This document shows positions 6,817 through 13,809 of a stretch of 14,394 nt of DNA, piece after piece. The position numbers and the translations under genes are program-made. The notes below the pieces were generated by a model. The model saw nothing but the letters and a program-made list of their open reading frames with translations. It was not told the DNA's origin and did no database searches. The DNA lies in contig JAIENF010000752.1 in NCBI GenBank assembly GCA_019751575.1, positions 1-14,394 of the forward strand, written 5' to 3'. Numbering within the stretch: position 1 is the first letter of the stretch; each line of letters starts with the position of its first letter. The stretch comes from Burkholderiales bacterium (GTDB lineage Bacteria; Pseudomonadota; Gammaproteobacteria; Burkholderiales; CAIKXV01).

Positions 6817-8486
6817 TTCGCTTCCTTTTCCAGTCCGAAGTCGCGCAGCGCATGCTCGCGCAACCGGTTCTTCTGCACTTTGACACTGGCGGTCATGCCG
6901 ATCGCCTCGAACCCGTCGACCACCTTCGCATGGCGGGGCACCTTGAAGTTGGCGATGCGCGGGCGCGTCCACTCGATGAGTTCGGCCGGCGACAGGTCGG
7001 CGCCTTCGCGGAGCACGACATAGGCGGCGCCCACTTCACCCAGCCGGGCATCCGGCACGCCGACCACCTGCGCCTGGGCCACCGCGGGATGGCGCAGCAG
7101 CAGGTCTTCCACCTCGGCCGGTGCCACGTTCTCGCCGCCCACGCGGAACACTTCCTTGATGCGCCCGATGAAATGCATCCGGCCCTGCGCGTCGAACGTG
7201 CCGAGGTCGCCGGTGCGCAACCAGCCGTCGGCGGTGAATGTCTGTGCGGTCTGCTCCGGCATGCCGTAATAGCCCTGCATCAGGCTCCAGCCCTTGACCT
7301 GGATCTCGCCGGTCGCCCCCGCCGGCACCGCGCGCCCGGTCTGCGCATCGACCATGCGCACCGAAAGACCGGGCAGGGGCAGGGCGTAGCTGTTCCAGCG
7401 CTTCTCGGGCGGATCGCGCCAGTCGGACATGCAGACGTTCGGGGATGCCTCGGACAGGCCGTAGGCATGGCAGATCTTCATGCCGAGGGTCTCCTCGGCC
7501 GCCTGCATCATCTGTGGCGTGCACGACCCCCAGCCCCCGCGCAACACGAGCTTCCGCGAGGGCAGCGAAGGATGGCTGAGCATCATCTGGAACATCGGAT
7601 CGTTGCCCGACAGGAAGGTGCAGCGCTCGGCTTCGATGCCGTCGAGCGAGGTGCCCGCATCGAACACCGGCGTCGACACCAGGCAGGAACCGCGCGACAG
7701 CGCAGCCAGGATGGACAACGTGGTGCCGGCGACATGAAAGAACGGGCGCGCGCTGAAATAGCGGTCGCCGGCCTCGAGCCCGATGCGGTCGGCGATGGCA
7801 TCGGCATTGCGCAGCATGTTGTCATGGCTGAGCTGCACGCCCTTCGGGAACGAGGTGCTGCCCGAGGTGTACTGGATCAGCACGACCGAGCCGGGCGCGG
7901 CGCGGCCCGACGGCACCGGCAAGGCTTCGCCGGCGGCGAGGAACGCGTCCCAGCCGCTGGCGCCGGCGGGAATGTCTTCGCCCAGCACTGCGACATGGCG
8001 CAGCCGGGGCAGGGCGGCACCGGGCAGCGCGGCATCGACGGCAGGCTCGATGCCGCGCAGCATCGCGATGAAATCGACCTTGAGGAAGCGGTCGGCCACG
8101 GCGAGCAGGGTCACATCCGCCTGCGCCAGGCAGTAGCGCAGTTCGTCGGCCTTGAATCGGGTGTTGACCGGCACGGTCACCGCGCCGGCCAACGCGGCGC
8201 CCAGGAAGAACGAGACCCATTCGACGCGGTTGCCGGTGCAGATGCCGACATGGTCTCCCGGCGCGACGCCATGGGCGACGAGTGCACGCGCGACGCGCTG
8301 CGCTTCGCACTGCAGGCGGCCGAACGTCCAGCGCGCACCGTCGATGACCAGGGCTTCCCGATCCGGCCAGCGCAGGGCGGCCGCGGCAAGCGACTGCTCG
8401 AAGGTGACCGGCACCCAGGGCGTGGACGCCCGCTCCGGCACATGCACGACATTGTCGACAGGGTCGATGGCCACGGCGGCATCCAT
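6813..8486 (-). CDS. AMP-forming acyl-CoA synthetase (ANL superfamily)
   Basis: This 557-residue ANL-family enzyme activates a carboxylic acid to its acyl-CoA through an acyl-AMP intermediate. The motifs occur in the usual order: the phosphate-binding loop YTSGSTSFPKGV at 206-217, the aromatic pocket RPFFHVAG at 247-254, YGLSEAS at 342-348, TGDLGTFDAQGR at 425-436, and the hinge/C-terminal domain start GRIKEVFRVGGENVAPAEVE at 441-460. The C-terminal catalytic lysine falls in TASVKVQK (K536), a variant of the common TGKIQK. The length fits medium- or long-chain and cyclic-acid ligases, but the substrate pocket cannot be read with confidence. The gene starts 1 nt after the stop of the acyl-CoA dehydrogenase gene. 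As the only AMP-forming ligase in the operon it most likely provides the entry step for the imported acid. Confidence 0.94.
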   Translation of the reverse strand: MDAAVAIDPVDNVVHVPERASTPWVPVTFEQSLAAAALRWPDREALVIDGARWTFGRLQCEAQRVARALVAHGVAPGDHVGICTGNRVEWVSFFLGAALAGAVTVPVNTRFKADELRYCLAQADVTLLAVADRFLKVDFIAMLRGIEPAVDAALPGAALPRLRHVAVLGEDIPAGASGWDAFLAAGEALPVPSGRAAPGSVVLIQYTSGSTSFPKGVQLSHDNMLRNADAIADRIGLEAGDRYFSARPFFHVAGTTLSILAALSRGSCLVSTPVFDAGTSLDGIEAERCTFLSGNDPMFQMMLSHPSLPSRKLVLRGGWGSCTPQMMQAAEETLGMKICHAYGLSEASPNVCMSDWRDPPEKRWNSYALPLPGLSVRMVDAQTGRAVPAGATGEIQVKGWSLMQGYYGMPEQTAQTFTADGWLRTGDLGTFDAQGRMHFIGRIKEVFRVGGENVAPAEVEDLLLRHPAVAQAQVVGVPDARLGEVGAAYVVLREGADLSPAELIEWTRPRIANFKVPRHAKVVDGFEAIGMTASVKVQKNRLREHALRDFGLEKEAK

Positions 8487-8487
8487 C

Positions 8488-9672
8488 TCAGGTCGGCAAC
8501 CGGAGCACGGCCTTGGCCAGGATGTTGCGCTGGATCTCGTTCGATCCGCCGTAGATCGTGCCCGGGCGTGAACTGTAGAACGGCGCGAGCACGTTCAAGC
8601 GCACGCCCTCCACGTCGCTGTCGCCGCCCAGGGCGCCGTACTCGTCGCCCGCCTCGAGCATCAGCTCGGACGAACGCTGCATCGTCTCGGTCGCCCAGAT
8701 CTTCAGCAACGACACATCGGCGCCCAGCGGTTCGCCACGGCGCACCTGCTCGACGAACACCTCGTAGGCCGCGGAAAGGTCTGCGATGTCCAGCCGCAGC
8801 GCGGTGAAACGGTCCATGAACACCGGGTCCGAGAACAGCCCGCGCGCACGGGCCAGCTTCTCGAGCCGAGCGAACGCGAGCTGCGGCCGGCGCGGGCTGC
8901 CGATGCCCAGCCGCTCGAAGCCGAGCAGGGACTTCGCGATGGTCCAGCCCTGGTTCAGCGCCCCGACCAGGTTCGACTTCGGCGTGCGCACGTCATCGAA
9001 GAACACCTGGCAGAACTCGTCATCGCCGGCGATGTTGCGGATCGGGCGCACGGTGATGCCGGGTGCCTTCATGTCGAGCAGCAGGAAGCTGATGCCTTCC
9101 TGCTTCTTCACGCTGCGGTCGGTGCGCGCCAGCACGTACATGTGCGTCGCATCCATCGCCAGCGTCGTCCAGATCTTGCTGCCATTGATCACGTAGTCGT
9201 CGCCGTCCTCGACCGCGCTGGTCTGCAGGCTGGCGAGATCCGAGCCCGCATTCGGCTCGGAATAGCCCTGGCACCAGATCGCCTCGCCGGACAGGGTCCT
9301 CGGCAGGTACCACGCCTTCTGCGCGGGCGTGCCGTAGCGGATGATGATCGGGCCGACCTGGGTGATGCCCTGGTCGGGCATCCGCCCGCAGCCATGGCGC
9401 TCGAGTTCCTCGACCATCACGATCTGCCTGATCGGCGACAGTCCCATGCCGCCGAGTTCCCTCGGCCACGCCGGCGCGATCCAGCCCTTGCGGTAGAGGA
9501 TGTCCCACCAGTCGCGGCATTCATGCCAGTGCATGCGCCCGGCCGGAAATCGCACGTGCGCGGGGCAGTTGACCTGCAGCCATTCACGCACCTGCATGCG
9601 GAACGCGTCATCCGCCAGCGCATCCCGGTCGATGTCGTCGTGTCCTTCGGTCTCCGCGCGCGGATCGGTCAT
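8488..9672 (-). CDS. Acyl-CoA dehydrogenase, putative catalytic (alpha) subunit
   Basis: This 394-residue FadE-type flavoprotein introduces the alpha-beta double bond into acyl-CoA and passes electrons to ETF. It has an N-terminal helical domain to about 125, then WCQGYSEPNAGSDLASLQT (133-151), the usual substrate/flavin motif. Next come the middle beta domain with INGSKIWTT (162-170), and a C-terminal helical domain with IYGGSNEIQRNILAKAV near the end. LLGFERLGIGS (249-259) places E253 at the site of the catalytic Glu of isovaleryl-CoA dehydrogenase. The MCAD-type position near the C-terminus is Gly (IYGGSN). The neighbouring upstream gene is a second, divergent acyl-CoA dehydrogenase without such a Glu, 9 nt away. 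Such pairs form alpha2beta2 heterotetramers in steroid and other bulky acyl-CoA catabolism (ChsE1-ChsE2 type). Confidence 0.92.
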   Translation of the reverse strand: MTDPRAETEGHDDIDRDALADDAFRMQVREWLQVNCPAHVRFPAGRMHWHECRDWWDILYRKGWIAPAWPRELGGMGLSPIRQIVMVEELERHGCGRMPDQGITQVGPIIIRYGTPAQKAWYLPRTLSGEAIWCQGYSEPNAGSDLASLQTSAVEDGDDYVINGSKIWTTLAMDATHMYVLARTDRSVKKQEGISFLLLDMKAPGITVRPIRNIAGDDEFCQVFFDDVRTPKSNLVGALNQGWTIAKSLLGFERLGIGSPRRPQLAFARLEKLARARGLFSDPVFMDRFTALRLDIADLSAAYEVFVEQVRRGEPLGADVSLLKIWATETMQRSSELMLEAGDEYGALGGDSDVEGVRLNVLAPFYSSRPGTIYGGSNEIQRNILAKAVLRLPT

Positions 9673-9681
9673 CGCTGCGCC

Positions 9682-10827
9682 TCAGGCTTCCGCCGGTTCC
9701 AGCGGCACCAGCGCGGCATAACGGCCGCGGTGCAGCCGTGCATTGCCGAGCCAGGCCGACAGCACCAGCGCGCGCTTCACGTAGAGGCCGACGTCGCAGT
9801 CGTCGGTGAAACCGATCGCGCCATGCATCTGGATCGCCTCGCGCGTGACCTGCCGCGCCGTCTCGCAGGCGCGCGCCTTCGCGCGGCTGGCCGCCGCCGC
9901 GCGCCGCGTGCCTTCGTCGGCGTCGGCATCGCGCAGTGCCTGCTCGAACGCCGCGTCGCCGATGCGCTGGTGGATGTACAGGTCGACCGCCCGGTGCTGC
10001 AGCGCCTGGAAGCTGCCGATCGCCTTGCCGAACTGGGAACGCGTGCGCAGGTAATCGAGCGTCGTATCGAGCAGCCGTTGTGACAACCCGAGCAGTTCGG
10101 CGGCGATCGCGAACTGGCCGTGGTCGAGCGCCGCCCCGAGTGCATGCAGGGCGGCTTCGCCGCGCGCCAGGCAGTTGCCTCGCGGGACGGCCGCGCGCTC
10201 GAAGCGCAGGTCCGCGGCCGGCCGGCCGTCGGCGAGCCGGCGCATGGACAACGACAGTCCCGGCGTTGCGGCCGGTACCCAATGCAGCGCCGGGGCATCG
10301 GGCTCGCGCACCGAGACCACGAAACCGTCGGCGCCACTCGCACCGACGACGAAGCACGCGCTGCCTTCCAGCAGCATGTCGCCCGGGGACGCGGGATCCG
10401 GCACTGCAACGACAGCCAGGCGTGAAGGATCGATGTCACCCGGCGCAGCCTGCCAGGCGAGGGCGGGCAGGATCGCACCGGCCACGATGCCCTCGAGCAG
10501 GGACGCCTTCAGTTCGCCCTCGCTGCAACCGACGATCGCGCACGTGGCGATCATCGCCGCGGTGACCGGCTCGGGCACCATCGACGCAGACAGGCCACGC
10601 GCGACCACCGCATGGTCGGCCACCGCCAGGCCCAGTCCGCCGAACGCCTCGGGGACGATGACGCCCGTCCAGCCGAGTTCGGCCATTTCCTGCCAAGCAG
10701 CGCGGTCGAAGCCCGGCTCGGTGTCGCGCAGCGCACGCGCGCGGCGCAATGGATCCGATCGCCGGCAGTAGTCCGCGACGCTGTCGGCGAGCAGCCGCCG
10801 CTGGTCGAGCGTCGCGGCGTCGGTCAT
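9682..10827 (-). CDS. Acyl-CoA dehydrogenase-like, putative non-catalytic (beta) partner subunit
   Basis: This 381-residue protein has acyl-CoA dehydrogenase fold features. A helical N-terminus contains GWTGVIVPEAFGGLGL (52-67). The middle domain is weakly conserved, with no clear SEPxAGSD motif. The strong C-terminal domain has RTRSQFGKAIGSFQALQHR (261-279), where Arg263 and QFGK contact FAD across the dimer, and QMHGAIGFTDD (333-343). The segment that holds the catalytic Glu in its neighbour reads ALDHGQFAIAAELLG here, so that Glu is absent. I infer a partner subunit that supplies part of the FAD site while the downstream protein supplies the base. The ATG at 10827 overlaps the stop of the MaoC gene by 4 nt. 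Any longer frame would run into that gene. Confidence 0.9.
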   Translation of the reverse strand: MTDAATLDQRRLLADSVADYCRRSDPLRRARALRDTEPGFDRAAWQEMAELGWTGVIVPEAFGGLGLAVADHAVVARGLSASMVPEPVTAAMIATCAIVGCSEGELKASLLEGIVAGAILPALAWQAAPGDIDPSRLAVVAVPDPASPGDMLLEGSACFVVGASGADGFVVSVREPDAPALHWVPAATPGLSLSMRRLADGRPAADLRFERAAVPRGNCLARGEAALHALGAALDHGQFAIAAELLGLSQRLLDTTLDYLRTRSQFGKAIGSFQALQHRAVDLYIHQRIGDAAFEQALRDADADEGTRRAAAASRAKARACETARQVTREAIQMHGAIGFTDDCDVGLYVKRALVLSAWLGNARLHRGRYAALVPLEPAEA

Positions 10828-11684
10828 CCCGCGATCTCTGCCCAGCCGTTGTTCAGCACCACGGCGTTGCGCGAAGGCACGGTGCAGCGGAAGAAGGCGT
10901 CGCCGCCCTCCCGCCAGATCTCGGTGCGTATCGTGTCGCCCGGGTAGACCGGTGCCGAGAAGCGCGCCTCCATCGCGACCAGCCGCGCCGGATCCCAGCC
11001 ACACAGCTGGCGCAGCAGGGCGATGCCGGCGATGCCGAAGGTGGCGCGACCATGCAGGATCGGCTGGTTGAAGCCGGCTTTTGCCGCGAAGGCCGGATCG
11101 GCATGCAGCGGGTTGTAGTCGCCGGACAGCCGGTAGATCAGCGCGAGCTGCGGGATCACCGGCCAGTCGTCGGACAGGTCGGGTGCACGGGTGGGCAGGG
11201 TGCGCGCCACCTTGGGCGATGCCGACGGACCGCCGAAGCCGCCATTGGCCCGCGCGAAACTGGTCGACTCGGTGGTGGCGATGCACTCGCCCGTCTTCGC
11301 GTCGAGGATGCGCGTCTCGGTCAGGATCAGCGCGCCCTTGCCTTCGCCCTTGTCGATCACGTCGACCACGCGGGTCTGGCCGCGCAGGCTGGCTTCGAAC
11401 GGCAGCGGCCGGTGCAGCCGGAAACCCTGTTCGCCATGCACGACCTTCGTGCGATCCACGCCGGTACGCGGGTCGCCCGTCCAGCCCATCGGCTGGCACA
11501 GCACGACCGACATCATCGGCAATGCCTGCAACCCCTGTTCGTAGACGAACCGCAACTGGTGCAGGTCCATCGGATCGGCGCCCAGGCCGAGGCCGAGCGC
11601 ATAGAGGATGCTGTCCTTCTTCGACAGCTCGAAGGGCAGGTCGGGGATCTGCCAGTTCTTCAGGGTTTCATAGACGATGGTCAT
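10824..11684 (-). CDS. MaoC-like enoyl-CoA hydratase 2 (double hotdog)
   Basis: This 286-residue protein matches (R)-specific enoyl-CoA hydratase 2, the middle domain of peroxisomal MFE-2. The N-terminal hotdog half (about 1-140) begins WQIPDLPFELSKKDSILYAL and contains ADPMDLHQLRFVYEQG. The C-terminal half (about 160-286) carries the hydratase-2 signature YRLSGDYNPLHADP at 184-197, with catalytic Asp189 and His194, and then GFNQPILHGRATFGIAG. It should add water to 2-enoyl-CoA to give the (3R)-hydroxyacyl-CoA, complementing or bypassing the crotonases in the same operon. The start at 11684 is 11 nt after the SDR stop. The order SDR-then-hydratase is the same as in the fused eukaryotic MFE-2. 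Confidence 0.92.
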   Translation of the reverse strand: MTIVYETLKNWQIPDLPFELSKKDSILYALGLGLGADPMDLHQLRFVYEQGLQALPMMSVVLCQPMGWTGDPRTGVDRTKVVHGEQGFRLHRPLPFEASLRGQTRVVDVIDKGEGKGALILTETRILDAKTGECIATTESTSFARANGGFGGPSASPKVARTLPTRAPDLSDDWPVIPQLALIYRLSGDYNPLHADPAFAAKAGFNQPILHGRATFGIAGIALLRQLCGWDPARLVAMEARFSAPVYPGDTIRTEIWREGGDAFFRCTVPSRNAVVLNNGWAEIAG

Positions 11685-11695
11685 CGCGGGCCCTG

Positions 11696-12610
11696 TCAGA
11701 TCGCGTCGTACGGGAACACGGTCACCGTGCGATCCAGCGGCACCAGGCTCGGCCGGAAGCTCGGCAATGCATGTTCGGCGATGCTTGCCGGCGTCCAGCC
11801 TTCGTTGCGGTGCACGCTGCGCACCGGCCGGTGCTGGCTGAACAGGAACAGTTCGTTCTTGCGCACGTAGAACACCTGTCCGCTGACCTCGGCCGCGGCA
11901 TCGCTGCACAGGAACACGGTCAGCGGGGCGTTCATCTCTGCCTTCACCGTCATCCGCTGCGCGACGCGCTTCTGCTGCGCGGGCGTGTCGGTCGGGATGG
12001 AGGCGATCATCCGTGTCCAGCCCGAAGGCGCGAGGCAGTTGGAGCGAACCCGGTACTTCTCCATGTCGCGCGCGATGGTGTTCGACAGGCCGACGATGCC
12101 CAGCTTGGCTGCGGCGTAGTTGGCCTGTCCGATGGCGCCGATCAGGCCGGCAGTCGAGGTCATGTGGACGAAGGCGCCGCTCTCCTGCTTGCGGAAGTGG
12201 TTCGCCGCATGGCGCGAAACGTTGAACGAACCCTTGAGCATCACGTTGACGACCGCGTCCCAGTCGGATTCGGACATCTTGTGGAAGATCACGTCGCGCA
12301 GGATGCCGGCGTTGTTCACCACCGCATCGATTCGGCCGAAGGAATCGAGCGCGCACTGGATGATCTTCTCGGCGCTGTCCCATTCGGACACGCTGTCGTA
12401 GCTCGCGACCGCCGAGCCCCCGGCGGCCTCGATCTCGTTCACCACCTCCTGTGCCGGGGTCTGCTCGCCGCCGGAACCATCGAGCGATGCACCGATGTCG
12501 TTCACGACCACCTGCGCGCCCTCGGCCGCCATCAGCAGCGCCACGCCCCGACCGACGCCGCGACCGGCGCCGGTGACCACCACGACCTTGCCGTCCATCA
12601 TGCCCATCAT
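11696..12610 (-). CDS. Short-chain dehydrogenase, MFE-2/17beta-HSD4-like
   Basis: This 304-residue classical-type SDR has a C-terminal extension. The Rossmann nucleotide loop reads TGAGRGVG (13-20). VVVND puts Asp38 at the end of the second strand, which favours NAD+ over NADP+. NNAG lies at 99-102, and the catalytic set is Asn122, Ser152, Tyr165 and Lys169 (NYAAAKLG). The extended C-terminus (about 230-304, with EVSGQVFYVRKNELFLF) resembles the dehydrogenase part of peroxisomal MFE-2 rather than FabG. It should oxidise a (3R)-hydroxyacyl-CoA to the 3-keto compound, using the product of the MaoC protein encoded next. The start is one of two adjacent ATGs, 12610 or 12607, with AGGAG at 12618-12614; the second gives the better spacing (6 nt). 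It follows Bug-2 after 32 nt. Confidence 0.93.
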   Translation of the reverse strand: MMGMMDGKVVVVTGAGRGVGRGVALLMAAEGAQVVVNDIGASLDGSGGEQTPAQEVVNEIEAAGGSAVASYDSVSEWDSAEKIIQCALDSFGRIDAVVNNAGILRDVIFHKMSESDWDAVVNVMLKGSFNVSRHAANHFRKQESGAFVHMTSTAGLIGAIGQANYAAAKLGIVGLSNTIARDMEKYRVRSNCLAPSGWTRMIASIPTDTPAQQKRVAQRMTVKAEMNAPLTVFLCSDAAAEVSGQVFYVRKNELFLFSQHRPVRSVHRNEGWTPASIAEHALPSFRPSLVPLDRTVTVFPYDAI

Positions 12611-12642
12611 GCTCTCCTGTATCGACGACGCCGGTGCGGGCG

Positions 12643-13626
12643 CTACTCGGGCCGGGCGCCGGACTCACGCACCACCTTCGACCACTTCGCGAGTTCGCCG
12701 CGCAGGAACTCGACGGTCTGCTCAGGCGTGGTGCCCATCGCCTCGGCGCCCATCTGGTTGAAGCTCTCGACCGTGTCGGCCGACTTCAGGCCCTTCACGA
12801 CCGCGCTGTTCGCACGGTTCACGATCTCTCGTGGCGTACCGGCCGGCGCGGACAGCACGTACCAGGTGCTGACCACGTAGCCGGGCAGGCCGGATTCAAC
12901 CATCGTCGGCACGTCGGGCGCCAGGCGCGATCGCTTCTCGAGGGTGGTCGCGAGCGCACGCACCCGGCCCGCCTTGACATGCGGCAGCAGCGCGGGGATT
13001 CCGCTCAACAGGAAATCGACTTCACCGCCCAGCAACGCGACGGTTGCCGGCGCAGCGCCCTTGTAGGGGACATGGATCGTCCGGATGCCGGCCATGCTGT
13101 TGACCATTTCGGCCATCAGGTGCGACGCACCACCCACGCCCACGGAACCGAAGTTGAGGCGCCCCGGGTTCTTCCTCGCCAGTGCGATCAGGTCCTTGAG
13201 GTTCTTCGCCGGCACTGCGGGATGCACGACCAGGAAATTGTCCACCGTCGCGAGCAGCGTGATGTGGTGGAAATCCTTCAGCACGTCATAGCCCAGCTTC
13301 GGATAGAGCGATTGCGCGATGCCATGGGTCGACAGCGAACCGACCAGCAGCGTGTAGCCGTCGGCGGGCGAACGGGCGACGAACTCGGCGCCGATCGTGC
13401 CGCCGGCGCCGCCGCGGTTCTCGATGACCACGGGCTGCCCGTAGGCTTCCTCGAGCTTGCGCCCGGCAGCGCGCCCGATGATGTCGGTCGGGCCACCCGG
13501 CGGGAACGGGATGACCATCCGCACCGGCTTCACGGGCCACGCCGGCTGTGCCAGCGCCATGGACGGGATGCCGGCCTGCAGGGCCAGCACGAGGGCGGCA
13601 GACGATGCCGCGACAAGGTTTCGCAT
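12643..13626 (-). CDS. Bug/TctC-family periplasmic solute-binding protein (2), first gene of the operon
   Basis: This 327-residue Bug-family receptor has a signal peptide to about residue 26 (cleavage ALA|Q after MRNLVAASSAALVLALQAG...). Family landmarks are PVRMVIPFPPGGPTDIIGR at the start of the mature chain, VVIENRGGAGGTIGAEF, GASHLMAEMVNSMAGI and IHVPYKGAAPAT. It shares the overall pattern of the Bug-1 protein encoded 7 kb downstream, but the sequences differ widely, so this is not a recent duplication. A longer frame reaches 14223, but its extra part is antisense to the GNAT gene; the ATG at 13626 has GGAGGAG 4 nt before it. No TctAB permease lies nearby. Its place as the first gene suggests that the operon serves uptake and catabolism of an external organic acid. 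Confidence 0.95.
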   Translation of the reverse strand: MRNLVAASSAALVLALQAGIPSMALAQPAWPVKPVRMVIPFPPGGPTDIIGRAAGRKLEEAYGQPVVIENRGGAGGTIGAEFVARSPADGYTLLVGSLSTHGIAQSLYPKLGYDVLKDFHHITLLATVDNFLVVHPAVPAKNLKDLIALARKNPGRLNFGSVGVGGASHLMAEMVNSMAGIRTIHVPYKGAAPATVALLGGEVDFLLSGIPALLPHVKAGRVRALATTLEKRSRLAPDVPTMVESGLPGYVVSTWYVLSAPAGTPREIVNRANSAVVKGLKSADTVESFNQMGAEAMGTTPEQTVEFLRGELAKWSKVVRESGARPE

Positions 13627-13630
13627 CACA

Positions 13631-13637
13631 CTCCTCC
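13631..13637 (-). promoter_or_regulatory. Strong ribosome-binding site of Bug-2
   Basis: GGAGGAG on the minus strand is 4 nt before the ATG at 13626. It fixes the start and is the strongest ribosome-binding site seen in the operon. Confidence 0.8.
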
Positions 13638-13642
13638 GAACT

Positions 13643-13665
13643 GCGCGGGCTGTGCTTTCCCGCGC
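13643..13665 (-). promoter_or_regulatory. Leader hairpin just upstream of the Bug-2 ribosome-binding site
   Basis: GCGCGGG (13643-13649) and CCCGCGC (13659-13665) form a perfect 7-bp all-GC inverted repeat with a 9-nt loop. In the operon mRNA it would end 5 nt before the GGAGGAG ribosome-binding site. It could affect translation start or mRNA stability. It has no U-tract, so it is not a convincing terminator. In GC-rich DNA such repeats can arise by chance, so function is uncertain. Confidence 0.4.
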
Positions 13666-13750
13666 GGCCTGCGTCTTCGTCTTCTTCCAGGCCCGGGACA
13701 GGCCCGGCGCGCACGCGGCCGAAGCTTCTGGTATTCGAGAAACCCGCGAG

Positions 13751-13779
13751 AGTTTACGCCCGGGGCCAATGGGTGACAA
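13751..13779 (-). promoter_or_regulatory. Sigma-70-like promoter of the acyl-CoA operon
   Basis: On the minus strand TTGTCA (13779-13774, 5 of 6 consensus) and TAAACT (13756-13751, 4 of 6) are separated by exactly 17 nt. The predicted transcription start is near 13744, giving a leader of about 118 nt to the Bug-2 ATG. It is the only good match I found upstream of the operon, and it stands out as an AT-richer patch in GC-rich DNA. No start-site data are available. Confidence 0.55.
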
Positions 13780-13803
13780 TTGTACGGGGCGCGCCGCTAT
13801 CAT
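13774..13803 (+). promoter_or_regulatory. Possible promoter of the GNAT gene, overlapping the divergent operon promoter
   Basis: TATCAT (13798-13803, 5 of 6 of the -10 consensus) lies 18 nt after TGACAA (13774-13779), a weak -35. The predicted start of transcription falls at about 13810, on the A of the first ATG of the GNAT gene, so the mRNA may be leaderless. The -35 region is shared base for base with the -35 of the minus-strand promoter and contains the palindrome ACAATTGT (13776-13783). Confidence 0.4.
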
Positions 13804-13809
13804 CCGACG

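Noticed and set aside
5248..8807. Two long plus-strand frames of 591 and 651 codons
   Set aside because: They are antisense to the crotonase and ligase genes, which carry full family motifs. The translations are low-complexity and unlike known proteins.
11081..12880. 599-codon plus-strand frame
   Set aside because: It is antisense to the SDR and MaoC genes, with Arg/Pro/Ala-rich composition and no recognisable motif.
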